Assembly (NCBI GenBank): GCA_944324845.1
Contig: CALUXX010000010.1
Coordinates: 1 to 52,327 of the forward strand
Length of the DNA stretch: 52,327 nucleotides
DNA from: Candidatus Gastranaerophilales bacterium
Lineage (GTDB): Bacteria > Cyanobacteriota > Vampirovibrionia > Gastranaerophilales > Gastranaerophilaceae
Direction: 5' to 3'
Below, piece by piece: positions 44,181 to 52,301 of the stretch. Below the pieces are notes generated by a model. The model searched no databases. It saw only the letters and a program-made list of their open reading frames with translations, and was not told the DNA's origin. The position numbers were made by a program, and so were the translations under genes. How positions within the stretch are numbered: the first letter of the stretch is position 1; each line of letters begins with the position of its first letter.

Positions 44181-44915
44181 ATGAAACCAATCAGCATAAA
44201 CGAAATTCAAAACCTTAAACACGCAGTTCAATATTTTCAAGACTGTTACCTTGTATCTTCCATTGGTGCACTTGCAAAAAGTGAAAATGGAAGAAAGATT
44301 TTAGCGCAAAATATTGCACACACAAAAGACGGTTACTGCGTTAAATTCAGAAATATTGACGGAAAAAGCAAAGACTTTTTCGTTTCACAAAAGGAAACTG
44401 AAGATTTAATATACATGGATAAATACTTAAATCCAATACAAATCCCAGCCGATAAACCGCACAATCCAATTATTAAAGCAATAGAAGTTGCGATGAGTAA
44501 ACTTTTAACAGAAACTCCTTCTAAAAAACCGTGGATATGCCGATTCCCAAAATGTAACGAAAACTTTGAATTTAACAAACCATCAAATTTTCTTGAAATG
44601 TTTACTGGGAAAAAGCCAATATCTATAAATGAAAACAATTTAAGATTATCACTAAAAGGGAAAAAAGAAGAAAGCATGGATATTTTTAACAAGCTCAAAG
44701 ATACCCCTGATAATAGTTTTGTAATGGGTTCATCTTTTGGATTTGATGCCGGAATAAGCAATACGCATTGTTACCGTGTTGAAAATGTAAATCCCCAATA
44801 TAATACTATAGACCTTTTTGACCATAGACTCTTAAGAACAATAACACTTACATTTGATGAAGCCATTAAAAAAATGAAATTTATAGTTGGTTACTTTGAC
44901 AAAGATTTAAAATAA
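44181..44915 (+). CDS. Calpain-like (C2) cysteine protease, possibly with altered catalytic triad
   Basis: 244 residues. QYFQDCYLVSSIGALAKSE places the nucleophile at Cys22, as in the QGxxGDCWLLA block of calpains. NPIIKAIEVAMSKLL resembles the calpain WPALLEKAYAKL helix and FLEMFTGKKP resembles the DLTGG element. The His is His196 in SNTHCYRVENVN. Where calpains have the triad Asn (RLRNPWG) this protein reads TIDLFDHRL, so the third residue may be Asp211 or Asp214. No signal peptide and no EF-hand part. Target unknown. The gene converges on the phosphatase-like gene with five bases between the stops. Confidence 0.65.
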   Translation: MKPISINEIQNLKHAVQYFQDCYLVSSIGALAKSENGRKILAQNIAHTKDGYCVKFRNIDGKSKDFFVSQKETEDLIYMDKYLNPIQIPADKPHNPIIKAIEVAMSKLLTETPSKKPWICRFPKCNENFEFNKPSNFLEMFTGKKPISINENNLRLSLKGKKEESMDIFNKLKDTPDNSFVMGSSFGFDAGISNTHCYRVENVNPQYNTIDLFDHRLLRTITLTFDEAIKKMKFIVGYFDKDLK

Positions 44916-44920
44916 ACAAA

Positions 44921-45577
44921 CTACCAATTTCTATATCTTGTTACGATAGCCAAAAATGAAGCCTGTGCTTTTTCTGTTGCAGTTTTTACTCTATTGTTAA
45001 ACTTATTTCTAAAATACATAATGGGATTCCAAGGATTTTCACTTTTATAATGTCTATTAAAGTATTTATGCTGATAAAAATGTTTGTTTACAACATCCTC
45101 AACCCTTTGAACATAGTCAATAATATTTGTATTACTAAAAACCTTAGATATAGGTTCACCCTTTGTTAAATCATAATACGCAGCCATATGAGCTGTTCTA
45201 TGACTACCGGAATTGCAATGAAACAAAGTTTTCCCGCCATTTTCCCCATTAACTTTCACACAGTTCGCAATAAAATCAAATTCCTTTTGCGTAGGAAATC
45301 TACCGGTCAAATGACTAAAAGGAAATCTTATATATTTAATTCCTAATTCCTTACAAAAATAACGTTCTACAAATTTAAAACCTCTGACACTAACATGCCT
45401 GAAATCATAAATTTGATTAACGCCTGAATTTTTCAATTCAATTAAATCGGAAATTTTCGGATGCGGACCTCTAAACAAATAATTATCCACAGCCATATAT
45501 TTTTTATTCAAACCTTTTGGGGTATAAAATTTTTGATATAAATTAATTAACTTCATACAATTATCAGAATACGTCAA
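44921..45577 (-). CDS. Dual-specificity / tyrosine phosphatase-like protein
   Basis: 218 residues. The signature loop HCNSGSHRTAH gives Cys121 and Arg127 (C-x5-R), and the earlier DNYLFRGPHPKISDLIEL and VNQIYDFRHVSVRG match the strand and FRS/DLR elements of atypical dual-specificity phosphatases. It would dephosphorylate protein Tyr/Ser/Thr, phosphoinositides or a nucleotide. The C terminus is basic. An alternative start is Met8 at 45556. Placed end-to-end with the calpain-like gene. Confidence 0.75.
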   Translation of the reverse strand: MTYSDNCMKLINLYQKFYTPKGLNKKYMAVDNYLFRGPHPKISDLIELKNSGVNQIYDFRHVSVRGFKFVERYFCKELGIKYIRFPFSHLTGRFPTQKEFDFIANCVKVNGENGGKTLFHCNSGSHRTAHMAAYYDLTKGEPISKVFSNTNIIDYVQRVEDVVNKHFYQHKYFNRHYKSENPWNPIMYFRNKFNNRVKTATEKAQASFLAIVTRYRNW

Positions 45578-45715
45578 ACACGCTTATATAAAAATCAAAA
45601 AAAATATTTTTTGCCTATTTAGCAATAAATATAACTAAAAGTAACGAAATCATATATTCTATAGCAAAATATATTTTTAGAGGTTTTATAAACCTTATAA
45701 GAAAGTGAGGAAATT

Positions 45716-46411
45716 ATGAAATTACAAAACCTAACACCAAACAAAATAGAGAAAAATTTTGAAATATATACAAATCAAATTGAAAAAGCATTAAAAAAAG
45801 GTCAAAAGACAAACTTAAAAGATTTCACAACACAATTACACAATTATACAGCACTTTTTGAAAGAGCCCCGGAAACAGATAAACTGGTAAAAAAGACCAG
45901 TTTAATGGCAGAACGTATTGTTGGCTATGGGAAGTTAGACTTTGCAAGCGTAATATATAGTTTCTTACTAAAGACTGTAAAAAATCAAAAACTTATTGAA
46001 GATATAGCAATGAAGCAACTGGCACTAGCCAAAAGAATAAATGATCCAATTCACATAATGGCAAGAACTGCAGATATAAGAAAAATATACCAAGAAATCT
46101 CACCGAAAAGCCCTGAACACATAAAATGGATGAGAGCAGAAATCAAAAGTATTCGCAGAGTAATAAATCACTATGAGCATTCAAAAAATAATTACCAAAC
46201 AATAACACGAAACCCACAACCAAAAGAATTCTATGAAAAATTGTTAGGAACAACACTGGTTGACTTAGGTAAAATCTTAAAACAAAAAGAACCTAAAGAA
46301 GCTCTTCCATTATTTGAAGAAGCTCAAGAAATCTTTAAAAAACAAGACATGAAAGATTCTCTTAATTTTACAAAAGTCTTAATACAAGAAACCCAAGAAA
46401 AATTGAAATAA
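45716..46411 (+). CDS. Helical repeat (TPR-like) protein
   Basis: 231 residues, almost wholly helical and rich in Lys/Glu. Paired-helix spacing (FEIYTNQIEKALKKGQKT; LPLFEEAQEIFKKQDMKD) resembles tetratricopeptide-type repeats, though no repeat reaches the full consensus. No signal peptide or membrane helix. It probably serves as a protein-interaction module. GTGAGGAAA precedes the ATG and a terminator follows, so it is a single-gene unit. Confidence 0.55.
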   Translation: MKLQNLTPNKIEKNFEIYTNQIEKALKKGQKTNLKDFTTQLHNYTALFERAPETDKLVKKTSLMAERIVGYGKLDFASVIYSFLLKTVKNQKLIEDIAMKQLALAKRINDPIHIMARTADIRKIYQEISPKSPEHIKWMRAEIKSIRRVINHYEHSKNNYQTITRNPQPKEFYEKLLGTTLVDLGKILKQKEPKEALPLFEEAQEIFKKQDMKDSLNFTKVLIQETQEKLK

Positions 46412-46417
46412 AATATA

Positions 46418-46455
46418 ATAAATCTACAATTATAAAATTGTAGATTTATTTTTTA
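46418..46455. terminator. Bidirectional intrinsic terminator
   Basis: ATAAATCTACAATT (46418-46431) and AATTGTAGATTTAT (46436-46449) form a perfect 14-bp stem with a four-base loop and a T run. It separates the TPR-like gene from the convergent membrane-anchored protein. Confidence 0.88.
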
Positions 46456-46478
46456 TGTTAAATATTTAATTTTCAAAT

Positions 46479-47315
46479 TTAAAAATCAATAGCTTTTGAA
46501 ACTTCAGATAAAAGATTGTTGATAACTTTAGCATTATCTATTTCTAATGCCGGAACAAAAGCTGAACTGATTTTTTCAGCAAACAACTGTTCAGGCAAAA
46601 TTTGTTTTTTCAAAATTCTCGAATCAACATTTTCTTTAGCTGCAACAGCCATTTTTGTTCTATCAACAAACATATTCATCGCTTCTTTTATAAATCCAAC
46701 TTCACGCTCATTTAGCCCATATCTTTTTTTGAAAGTATTTAAACATATTTTTAATGATTTATAAGTATCAGATGGCGCTTGCTTAGTAACATTAGTTAAT
46801 TTTAAAGCTGCATTTTCCCAACGCTCAAATTGCTCCAACGGTAAAACAACAACAGTTCCTCTATCCTTTGTTGGCTGTGCCTCTTTTTCTACAAATTTTG
46901 CAACATTTGATTTGTATTGAGAAATTCTTTGAGAAATAGCAATAGGAGAATAAGATTTAACATTTGCCGGTAAACCAATAGGCAGCTGTTCCGGCATTGT
47001 GGCAAAAGATGAAAGATTTGAAGCCCTATCTACCTGAACTCCAACAGTACCATCTTTTCCCATCTTTTTTAAAACTTCATCGCAAATCCTTTCAAGCTCT
47101 CTCATTTCTCTGTTATGCTTAATTCTATTATAGCCCCAGACACCCCCAGCGATTAAAAGCCCTAAACCGGCTACTGTAGAAGCAATTTTTATCGCTTTAT
47201 TTCTATTACTTTCAGAATTATTGTTTACGGATTCTTTTTTCTCATCTGAGTTTTGAAATGAAACTTTTCCATAATGTATCGTATTTAATGACGGGCGAAT
47301 AGGTGCAATGTACAT
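46479..47315 (-). CDS. Membrane-anchored orphan protein with N-terminal KVSFQ motif
   Basis: 278 residues. A polar N-terminal segment with YGKVSFQNSDEKKE (SF at 19-20), then one membrane helix at about 42-62 (IKIASTVAGLGLLIAGGVWG), then a helical, charged domain with no known family. The topology is unclear: the basic residues on both sides (RNK before, KHNRE after) do not decide it. The motif before the helix is the same type as in 23558, 33679, 47936 and 51526. GAGGTAG precedes the ATG. Confidence 0.6.
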   Translation of the reverse strand: MYIAPIRPSLNTIHYGKVSFQNSDEKKESVNNNSESNRNKAIKIASTVAGLGLLIAGGVWGYNRIKHNREMRELERICDEVLKKMGKDGTVGVQVDRASNLSSFATMPEQLPIGLPANVKSYSPIAISQRISQYKSNVAKFVEKEAQPTKDRGTVVVLPLEQFERWENAALKLTNVTKQAPSDTYKSLKICLNTFKKRYGLNEREVGFIKEAMNMFVDRTKMAVAAKENVDSRILKKQILPEQLFAEKISSAFVPALEIDNAKVINNLLSEVSKAIDF

Positions 47316-47482
47316 ATTTTCTACCTCTTTTGCTATTTTAAATTACATAATAATTTAAAGCAGAACATTAAAATTTTTAACCGAAACTAAAAAATTTTGA
47401 TACATAAATTAACAAATAAGAAGTTGTGAAATAAACCACAACTTCTTGAATCCTAAAACCTAAATTAAAAGATAAAACTTTA

Positions 47483-47851
47483 TTATTTATTATAAATTTC
47501 AAATAATGTATTTTCAGGTTTTCTATTAATTGAAGCAATGAATTCTTCATCATTAACTGCATGAGTTTTTAACTGGAAAGAATTAGTCATATTCTTCTTG
47601 AAAAAGTTTATAACTTTATCTTTCAAAGAAATTGGTTTGATCTCTCTTACAGTTAAAGCCATTTGAACTCTTTCAGGATGTTTACTACTTCTGAAAAAAT
47701 CACAAGAAACAGTAGCGTTATATTTTTCACCAAAACTTTTAATTGCAGGAGCATCTTTTATTGCTTCAAACAACTGTTTTGGCATAGTACTGGTTTCTCT
47801 GGTCAACGCTTGAAAAGTTAGCGGTGATGAATTAACATTTTGAGTTCTCAT
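47483..47851 (-). CDS. Small orphan protein with N-terminal LTFQA motif
   Basis: 122 residues, no known family. SPLTFQALTRETS at residues 9-21 fits the shared N-terminal pattern. The rest could be a small alpha/beta fold (FGEKYNATVSCDFFR; RVQMALTVREIKPI). AAAGGTAAATAT precedes the ATG. Downstream of the PHP-domain gene on the same strand, separated by about 85 bases. Confidence 0.6.
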   Translation of the reverse strand: MRTQNVNSSPLTFQALTRETSTMPKQLFEAIKDAPAIKSFGEKYNATVSCDFFRSSKHPERVQMALTVREIKPISLKDKVINFFKKNMTNSFQLKTHAVNDEEFIASINRKPENTLFEIYNK

Positions 47852-47935
47852 ATATTTACCTTTCTATACTAAAATGGGGTACAAAAAACATCGTAATATA
47901 AATATATCTTTTTTACAATATAAAAAATCCTAAAT

Positions 47936-48772
47936 TTAGAATATAGTTTTTCTATGACTATCAGTACCACCAGTTACAAACATTTTGAATTGCTTAATAA
48001 ACTTTTCCAATATAGGCTTTATGGCATTAACATATTCACTATCCCACTTTGAATACTGATAATTTCCTTCAACACCATTTATGCCGTTAATCTTTAAAAA
48101 AGTAAAAAAATCATCATTAATTTTATCGGGAGTAACAATCGGATGAGCCCAAGAAAAAATTCCACCGGCTTTCATAACCTTTTTAGCATCAGAAATATGA
48201 TTATTTGACGCAAATCCTTTCATCATAGATTGAATATTTTTATCAAAAGGATTAAAGCCTAAACCTACAGCCTCAAAAGCACTGTGAGGTTCTTTATATC
48301 CTCGAAACAGAAATTCACATCCGCTCACAAATTTAAAATTTTTATATTTCTCAGGCTCTTGAGAAATTAGAGCAATAACTTCTTTAACACTGTCAATATT
48401 ATCATGATCCGTAATTGCAGCAGAAAAAGCAGGCAAATCATCATTGACTTTCTTTGAATTTACAATATGTTTTGCCCAATCAACACATTGTTCAAGAAAC
48501 TCTTTCGGTGTTAAATTTCCATCAGAAGCTTTTGTATGAAGATGAAAATTTGCTCTGAAGTTTTCACCTACTTCATAATTAAACGGTTTTAATCGATTAA
48601 TAATAGATTTTATTTCATCAGGTCCGGCTACAGAATTTAAGTTTTCGATTTTGCAATTTATTCCAAATGTATCACTCAAACCTTTTTGCAAGTCTTTTTT
48701 ATAATTCAAGTCTTTAGGATAAACCAAACCACTAAAATACTGTTGATTATTTAAACTATTAATTGAAACCAT
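47936..48772 (-). CDS. PHP-domain phosphoesterase with N-terminal YFSG motif
   Basis: 278 residues. Metal-binding PHP motifs in order: FHLHTKASDG (His77, His79), AAITDHDN, SGCEFLF, FSWAHPIV and GGTDSHRK near the C terminus, all intact. PHP proteins hydrolyse phosphate esters such as histidinol phosphate or 3',5'-oligonucleotides; the substrate is not clear here. About 70 extra residues precede the domain and begin SINSLNNQQYFSGLVYPKD, the same hydrophobic/F/G pattern as in neighbouring orphans. The protein ends only a few residues after the last motif. Confidence 0.75.
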   Translation of the reverse strand: MVSINSLNNQQYFSGLVYPKDLNYKKDLQKGLSDTFGINCKIENLNSVAGPDEIKSIINRLKPFNYEVGENFRANFHLHTKASDGNLTPKEFLEQCVDWAKHIVNSKKVNDDLPAFSAAITDHDNIDSVKEVIALISQEPEKYKNFKFVSGCEFLFRGYKEPHSAFEAVGLGFNPFDKNIQSMMKGFASNNHISDAKKVMKAGGIFSWAHPIVTPDKINDDFFTFLKINGINGVEGNYQYSKWDSEYVNAIKPILEKFIKQFKMFVTGGTDSHRKTIF

Positions 48773-48819
48773 ATAGTAAATTTAACATAAATAAGCCCCA
48801 AATTGTACAATAGTTATAC

Positions 48820-49368
48820 CTACCATTTTTCAGAACCATACGGAGCATATATTTTGATAATCATATCAATTTTTTCTATTAATTTTTCAAGTTTGTCTTT
48901 TGATGCGGGATTAGTATTTAGCATTCTTTTATATTTTAGCTGTTCTTCTTTTAAACTTTTAACATGATTAATAACATTTTTTCGCTCTTCTAAAAGCCAA
49001 TTATGATATCCGCACGCCGGAGGTACCACAGCCCAAGGAGAACTTGGAAACCTTTTACAAACATCCAATCTATCATTGTACCTTGAACATAAATTTCCTG
49101 TTAAATACCGACAAGTATAAAAAGTTCTATTTCTATAATCCGGAATATTTTCAACAAGATCTTTATCGACAAGCATTGCAGCCTCAACAGATTCAAAAGG
49201 GACAAACAATTCTAAAAAATCAATCGCTTCTTTATCATCTTCTAAAGCCATCTTTTGCAATTCATCATAAGAAACAGATGCTGTTACGACTCTACAACAC
49301 TTACCACACATTTTGCATAATTGTTGTGGACGCTTATCTATAAATTCTTGTAAAGTTTCTACCTTCAT
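48820..49368 (-). CDS. YkgJ-family cysteine-cluster protein
   Basis: 182 residues. QLCKMCGKCCRVV near residues 16-28 is the CxxCGxCC signature, and FYTCRYLTGNLCSRYND, VCKRFPSSPWAV and PPACGYH add the remaining Cys. The family probably binds Zn or an Fe-S cluster. C-terminal 50 residues are helical. It lies upstream of the PHP gene on the same strand, with about 47 bases between, so the two may be co-transcribed. Confidence 0.85.
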   Translation of the reverse strand: MKVETLQEFIDKRPQQLCKMCGKCCRVVTASVSYDELQKMALEDDKEAIDFLELFVPFESVEAAMLVDKDLVENIPDYRNRTFYTCRYLTGNLCSRYNDRLDVCKRFPSSPWAVVPPACGYHNWLLEERKNVINHVKSLKEEQLKYKRMLNTNPASKDKLEKLIEKIDMIIKIYAPYGSEKW

Positions 49369-49430
49369 AAAGGTATTATATACCTATTTATAAAAATAAC
49401 ATATATACAAATCCATTATATCTTTGTTTT

Positions 49431-49439
49431 TGATAAAAT
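49431..49439 (+). promoter_or_regulatory. Extended -10 (TGATAAAAT) for a leaderless tolC-like gene
   Basis: TGATAAAAT ends six bases before the ATG at 49446, the same spacing as for genes 152 and 1467. No Shine-Dalgarno lies in the six bases. Confidence 0.45.
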
Positions 49440-49445
49440 TTTAAT

Positions 49446-50747
49446 ATGAAAAGATTATTAGTCATATTGATATTGATTTTAACTTTGCAGATACAAGTAT
49501 TCGCAGATCAAGAAATCCAAAAAATCTATTTAAAAGATGCCATAAATATCGCATTAGAAAACAATATAGATTTACAATCTGCAAAATTAGAGCGTAATAT
49601 AGCAAAAAACAATATAAAAACAGCCAATAGACTTCAAAACCCATCATTGGATGCTTTCTATTTTATGGGAGGTGCAGGACGTAGCGAACCAAAACAAATC
49701 GGAATAAGTGAAAATATTGAAATTGCAAAAAGAAAAGCTAGAAAAAACCTAGCAGAATCAAACTTAAAATTAGTAGAAAAAAATATTGATTATACCGTTT
49801 TTGACTTAAAAATGGATGTTAGAGAAGCCTATATTAATCTGGTTGCAACAAAATCAATCCTTGACACATTAGAACAACAACAAGAATTGCAAGAAGAATT
49901 GCTACAAATAGCCCAAGATAGAGTAAAAAAACATACCACCCCCGATATTGATGTAATACAAGCAGAAATTGCATTAAACCAAATGATAACACAAGTTAAT
50001 ACCGCACGTGTAAATGTCAAAAAAGCATTGTCAGATTTTAACAAAGTAATAAATACGCCGGACAATATCGTATATGACAGTAAAGACAATTTATTTGCAG
50101 AAGAAAATAATTTTGAGGAAATGCTAACCCCGCCACCTAATTTAAAATTTCCACAAACCTCAGAAATTATATCTAAAGCATTGGAAAATCGTTATGATAT
50201 ACAAATTGCAAAACAGGAAATTGATATAGCAGAGAAAAATCTTACAGTAACAGCAAGACAAAGAATTCCCGACCTTCAAATATCAGGAGGTTATGCATAT
50301 CAATTAGGAGCATTTACAAATAGCGGGAATTTTAATAGTGGAGCTTATGCAGGAGCAAGCTTAGTCAATATCCCACTTTTTTATAACTATTCTCCGGAAA
50401 TACAAAATGCAGTAATAAAACTAAAACAAGCAGAATTAAAATACGAATCAACAAAAAATCGAGCAGTGAAAGATATAAGTGCTGCATACGAAAGATTTCT
50501 AACCGCTGCCGATAACCTAAACCATTATGAAAGGAAAATCGTTAAAAGCTCTGAAGAACTTATAAATACATCAAAAGACAGCTATGAAGCAGGAAAATCC
50601 GATATAACTGCGCTAATTGTCATGAAACAATCTTATAAATCAATCATAATCGGCTATACACAATCACTTGCAGAATATTATAGCAGTTGGACCAATTTTT
50701 TAAGAGAAATTAATGACGAAGATTTTTCTTTCTTAGAAAACTTATAA
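49446..50747 (+). CDS. TolC-family outer-membrane efflux protein
   Basis: 433 residues. Signal peptide MKRLLVILILILTLQIQVFA, then two OEP repeats with typical heptad-like helices: IYLKDAINIALENNIDLQSA and ENIEIAKRKARKNLAESNLK in the first, YDIQIAKQEIDIAEKNLTV and SLVNIPLFYNYSPEIQNAVI in the second, with ITALIVMKQSYKS near the end. Resembles CusC/CzcC-type metal or drug exit ducts. The inner-membrane pump and adaptor are not in the following bases; the next gene is an unrelated orphan. Evidence for an outer membrane in this organism. Confidence 0.88.
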   Translation: MKRLLVILILILTLQIQVFADQEIQKIYLKDAINIALENNIDLQSAKLERNIAKNNIKTANRLQNPSLDAFYFMGGAGRSEPKQIGISENIEIAKRKARKNLAESNLKLVEKNIDYTVFDLKMDVREAYINLVATKSILDTLEQQQELQEELLQIAQDRVKKHTTPDIDVIQAEIALNQMITQVNTARVNVKKALSDFNKVINTPDNIVYDSKDNLFAEENNFEEMLTPPPNLKFPQTSEIISKALENRYDIQIAKQEIDIAEKNLTVTARQRIPDLQISGGYAYQLGAFTNSGNFNSGAYAGASLVNIPLFYNYSPEIQNAVIKLKQAELKYESTKNRAVKDISAAYERFLTAADNLNHYERKIVKSSEELINTSKDSYEAGKSDITALIVMKQSYKSIIIGYTQSLAEYYSSWTNFLREINDEDFSFLENL

Positions 50748-50912
50748 TTCTATTTAAAAATTTATATCTAAAATAGCAAATTTATTTTTCACAAGTTTTA
50801 TTATACATACACTACTAATAAAGAGTATAAATCAATGTATTCTAATTATTCTAATAACCAGCCATTATTTGGAATTTTTAGATTAAATACACTCAAATTA
50901 TAGGAGAACAAA

Positions 50913-51383
50913 ATGAAAACATCTTTATTTACAAGCATTACACCTAAAAAAATATTATTAAATAAAATTAATAAAAGACATCAGATAAATGCTTCTAACG
51001 TAAAAATCGATGGAAAGTTAGGGGAAGACGTAAGAAAAATTCTTGAAGAAAATAAAAGTTCTATTGGACGTATGGCTAATAGGAATGATGTAGTATTAGA
51101 GTTTCAACCTGCCAATGATTTATGGGGGAATACTCAAATGCTTATTAACAAATTAAAAATAGTTTTCCCTGAAGGATTTGATCCAACAAAATTAGATTGT
51201 GGACATAAAACTATTAAAGAAACTATTGCTAAACATATCCTAGACTCAAATAAAAATTCTTTTGTTAATGATATAAAAATGAAAATCAAATCTTCAGTAC
51301 CAAAAGAAAATAATAATACCAGCAAACCAAGTCTATTAAAAACATTAAATAAAATTATATGCAACCAAACTTTTCCCGAATAG
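50913..51383 (+). CDS. Orphan protein, Lys-rich
   Basis: 156 residues. N terminus MKTSLFTSITPKKILLNK has a hydrophobic/F element but not the F-x-G form. The middle DVVLEFQPANDLWGNTQMLI and IVFPEGFDPTKLDCGHKTIK suggests a folded domain; the tail is Lys/Asn/Ser-rich. No known family. AGGAGAACAAA is a good ribosome binding site, and a strong terminator follows. Confidence 0.5.
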   Translation: MKTSLFTSITPKKILLNKINKRHQINASNVKIDGKLGEDVRKILEENKSSIGRMANRNDVVLEFQPANDLWGNTQMLINKLKIVFPEGFDPTKLDCGHKTIKETIAKHILDSNKNSFVNDIKMKIKSSVPKENNNTSKPSLLKTLNKIICNQTFPE

Positions 51384-51442
51384 AAAATGAGAATTACCAA
51401 GTAACCATTGCAAACTTATTGAATTAATTTCGTAAATAAACT

Positions 51443-51476
51443 ATAAAAGTCGGGAATAATATTTCCCGACTTTTAT
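51443..51476. terminator. Bidirectional intrinsic terminator
   Basis: ATAAAAGTCGGGAA (51443-51456) and TTCCCGACTTTTAT (51463-51476), a perfect 14-bp stem with a six-base loop. Separates convergent orphan genes. Confidence 0.92.
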
Positions 51477-51525
51477 TATTTAATTATTACTAACATAACT
51501 GGAATATCCAATTTTCACTAATAAT

Positions 51526-51924
51526 CTATCCGATTATGTTTAATAATGCTTGTGTTTCTGAAACATTTTCTTCAGCAACATAGTCAGGTTTGCCGTGAGC
51601 TACATTGTATAAGTAGCCGTTTGTTTCCTCTTGAACTTTTTTATCTTTAGCAACAGAATTTTTTATTGGTGAAAATGGGCTAGTATATAAATCTTCAGCT
51701 TTTGATATATTTACTGATTCTTTAAATTGTGTTGGAATTCTATATTTGTCATCATAATCGAATATTTTACTTGCACTTACATATCCTTGTCTAGGTTCTG
51801 TAGCAATTTTATTATTAGCATATACTTTGCCTGCACCAACATATTCGTTTGCTTTAGCTGCTACTTCTTTTACGCCTTTTGTTAGCATTGTTTCTCTACC
51901 AGTGAAATTGATTTTGTTTAACAT
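51526..51924 (-). CDS. Orphan protein with N-terminal INFTGR motif
   Basis: 132 residues. It begins MLNKINFTGRETMLTKG, the clearest example of the window's shared motif. The rest is polar and probably unstructured or loosely folded (VGAGKVYANNKIATEPR; TNGYLYNVAHGKPDYVAEEN), with Ala-rich KGVKEVAAKANEY as one helix. No signal peptide, membrane helix or known family. AAGGAGTAATAT is a strong ribosome binding site. Function unknown. Confidence 0.6.
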   Translation of the reverse strand: MLNKINFTGRETMLTKGVKEVAAKANEYVGAGKVYANNKIATEPRQGYVSASKIFDYDDKYRIPTQFKESVNISKAEDLYTSPFSPIKNSVAKDKKVQEETNGYLYNVAHGKPDYVAEENVSETQALLNIIG

Positions 51925-52301
51925 ATATTACTCCTTTTTACTTTAGATGCTTATTATAACGTACGTAAAATTCTATTTTGCTATAAAAGTTATTTTTACT
52001 TACAAATGTTAACAATCCGATTTTTGACTAAGTAGTTAGCTACAATTAAAGATAGTGAAAGTATTGATTTTATGGCAAATGTAAAAGAATAACCAGTTTA
52101 GGAATATTTGACAACCAGTTTGGGAATTTTGGAACTGATAAATTTAGAAACCCTAAATAATGTTATAAATTTAAGATTAAAAAGGAATAATTTTTTTAGA
52201 GCGTATTGTAAAAATTTTTAATAAAAATAGCAAAAAAAAATATTCAGGAATTTTGTAGTAATAAAGTAGTGGAATATAATCAAAAATTTATAGGAGGTAA
52301 A
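51925..52301. other. Intergenic region with a direct repeat and promoters
   Basis: No supported gene. AACCAGTTTAGGAATATTTG (52091-52110) and AACCAGTTTGGGAATTTTGG (52113-52132) are a 20-base direct repeat with three differences, spaced 22 bases (two helical turns), an operator-like arrangement. TATAAT at 52275-52280 is the likely -10 for the gene at 52302. The remainder is AT-rich. Confidence 0.55.
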
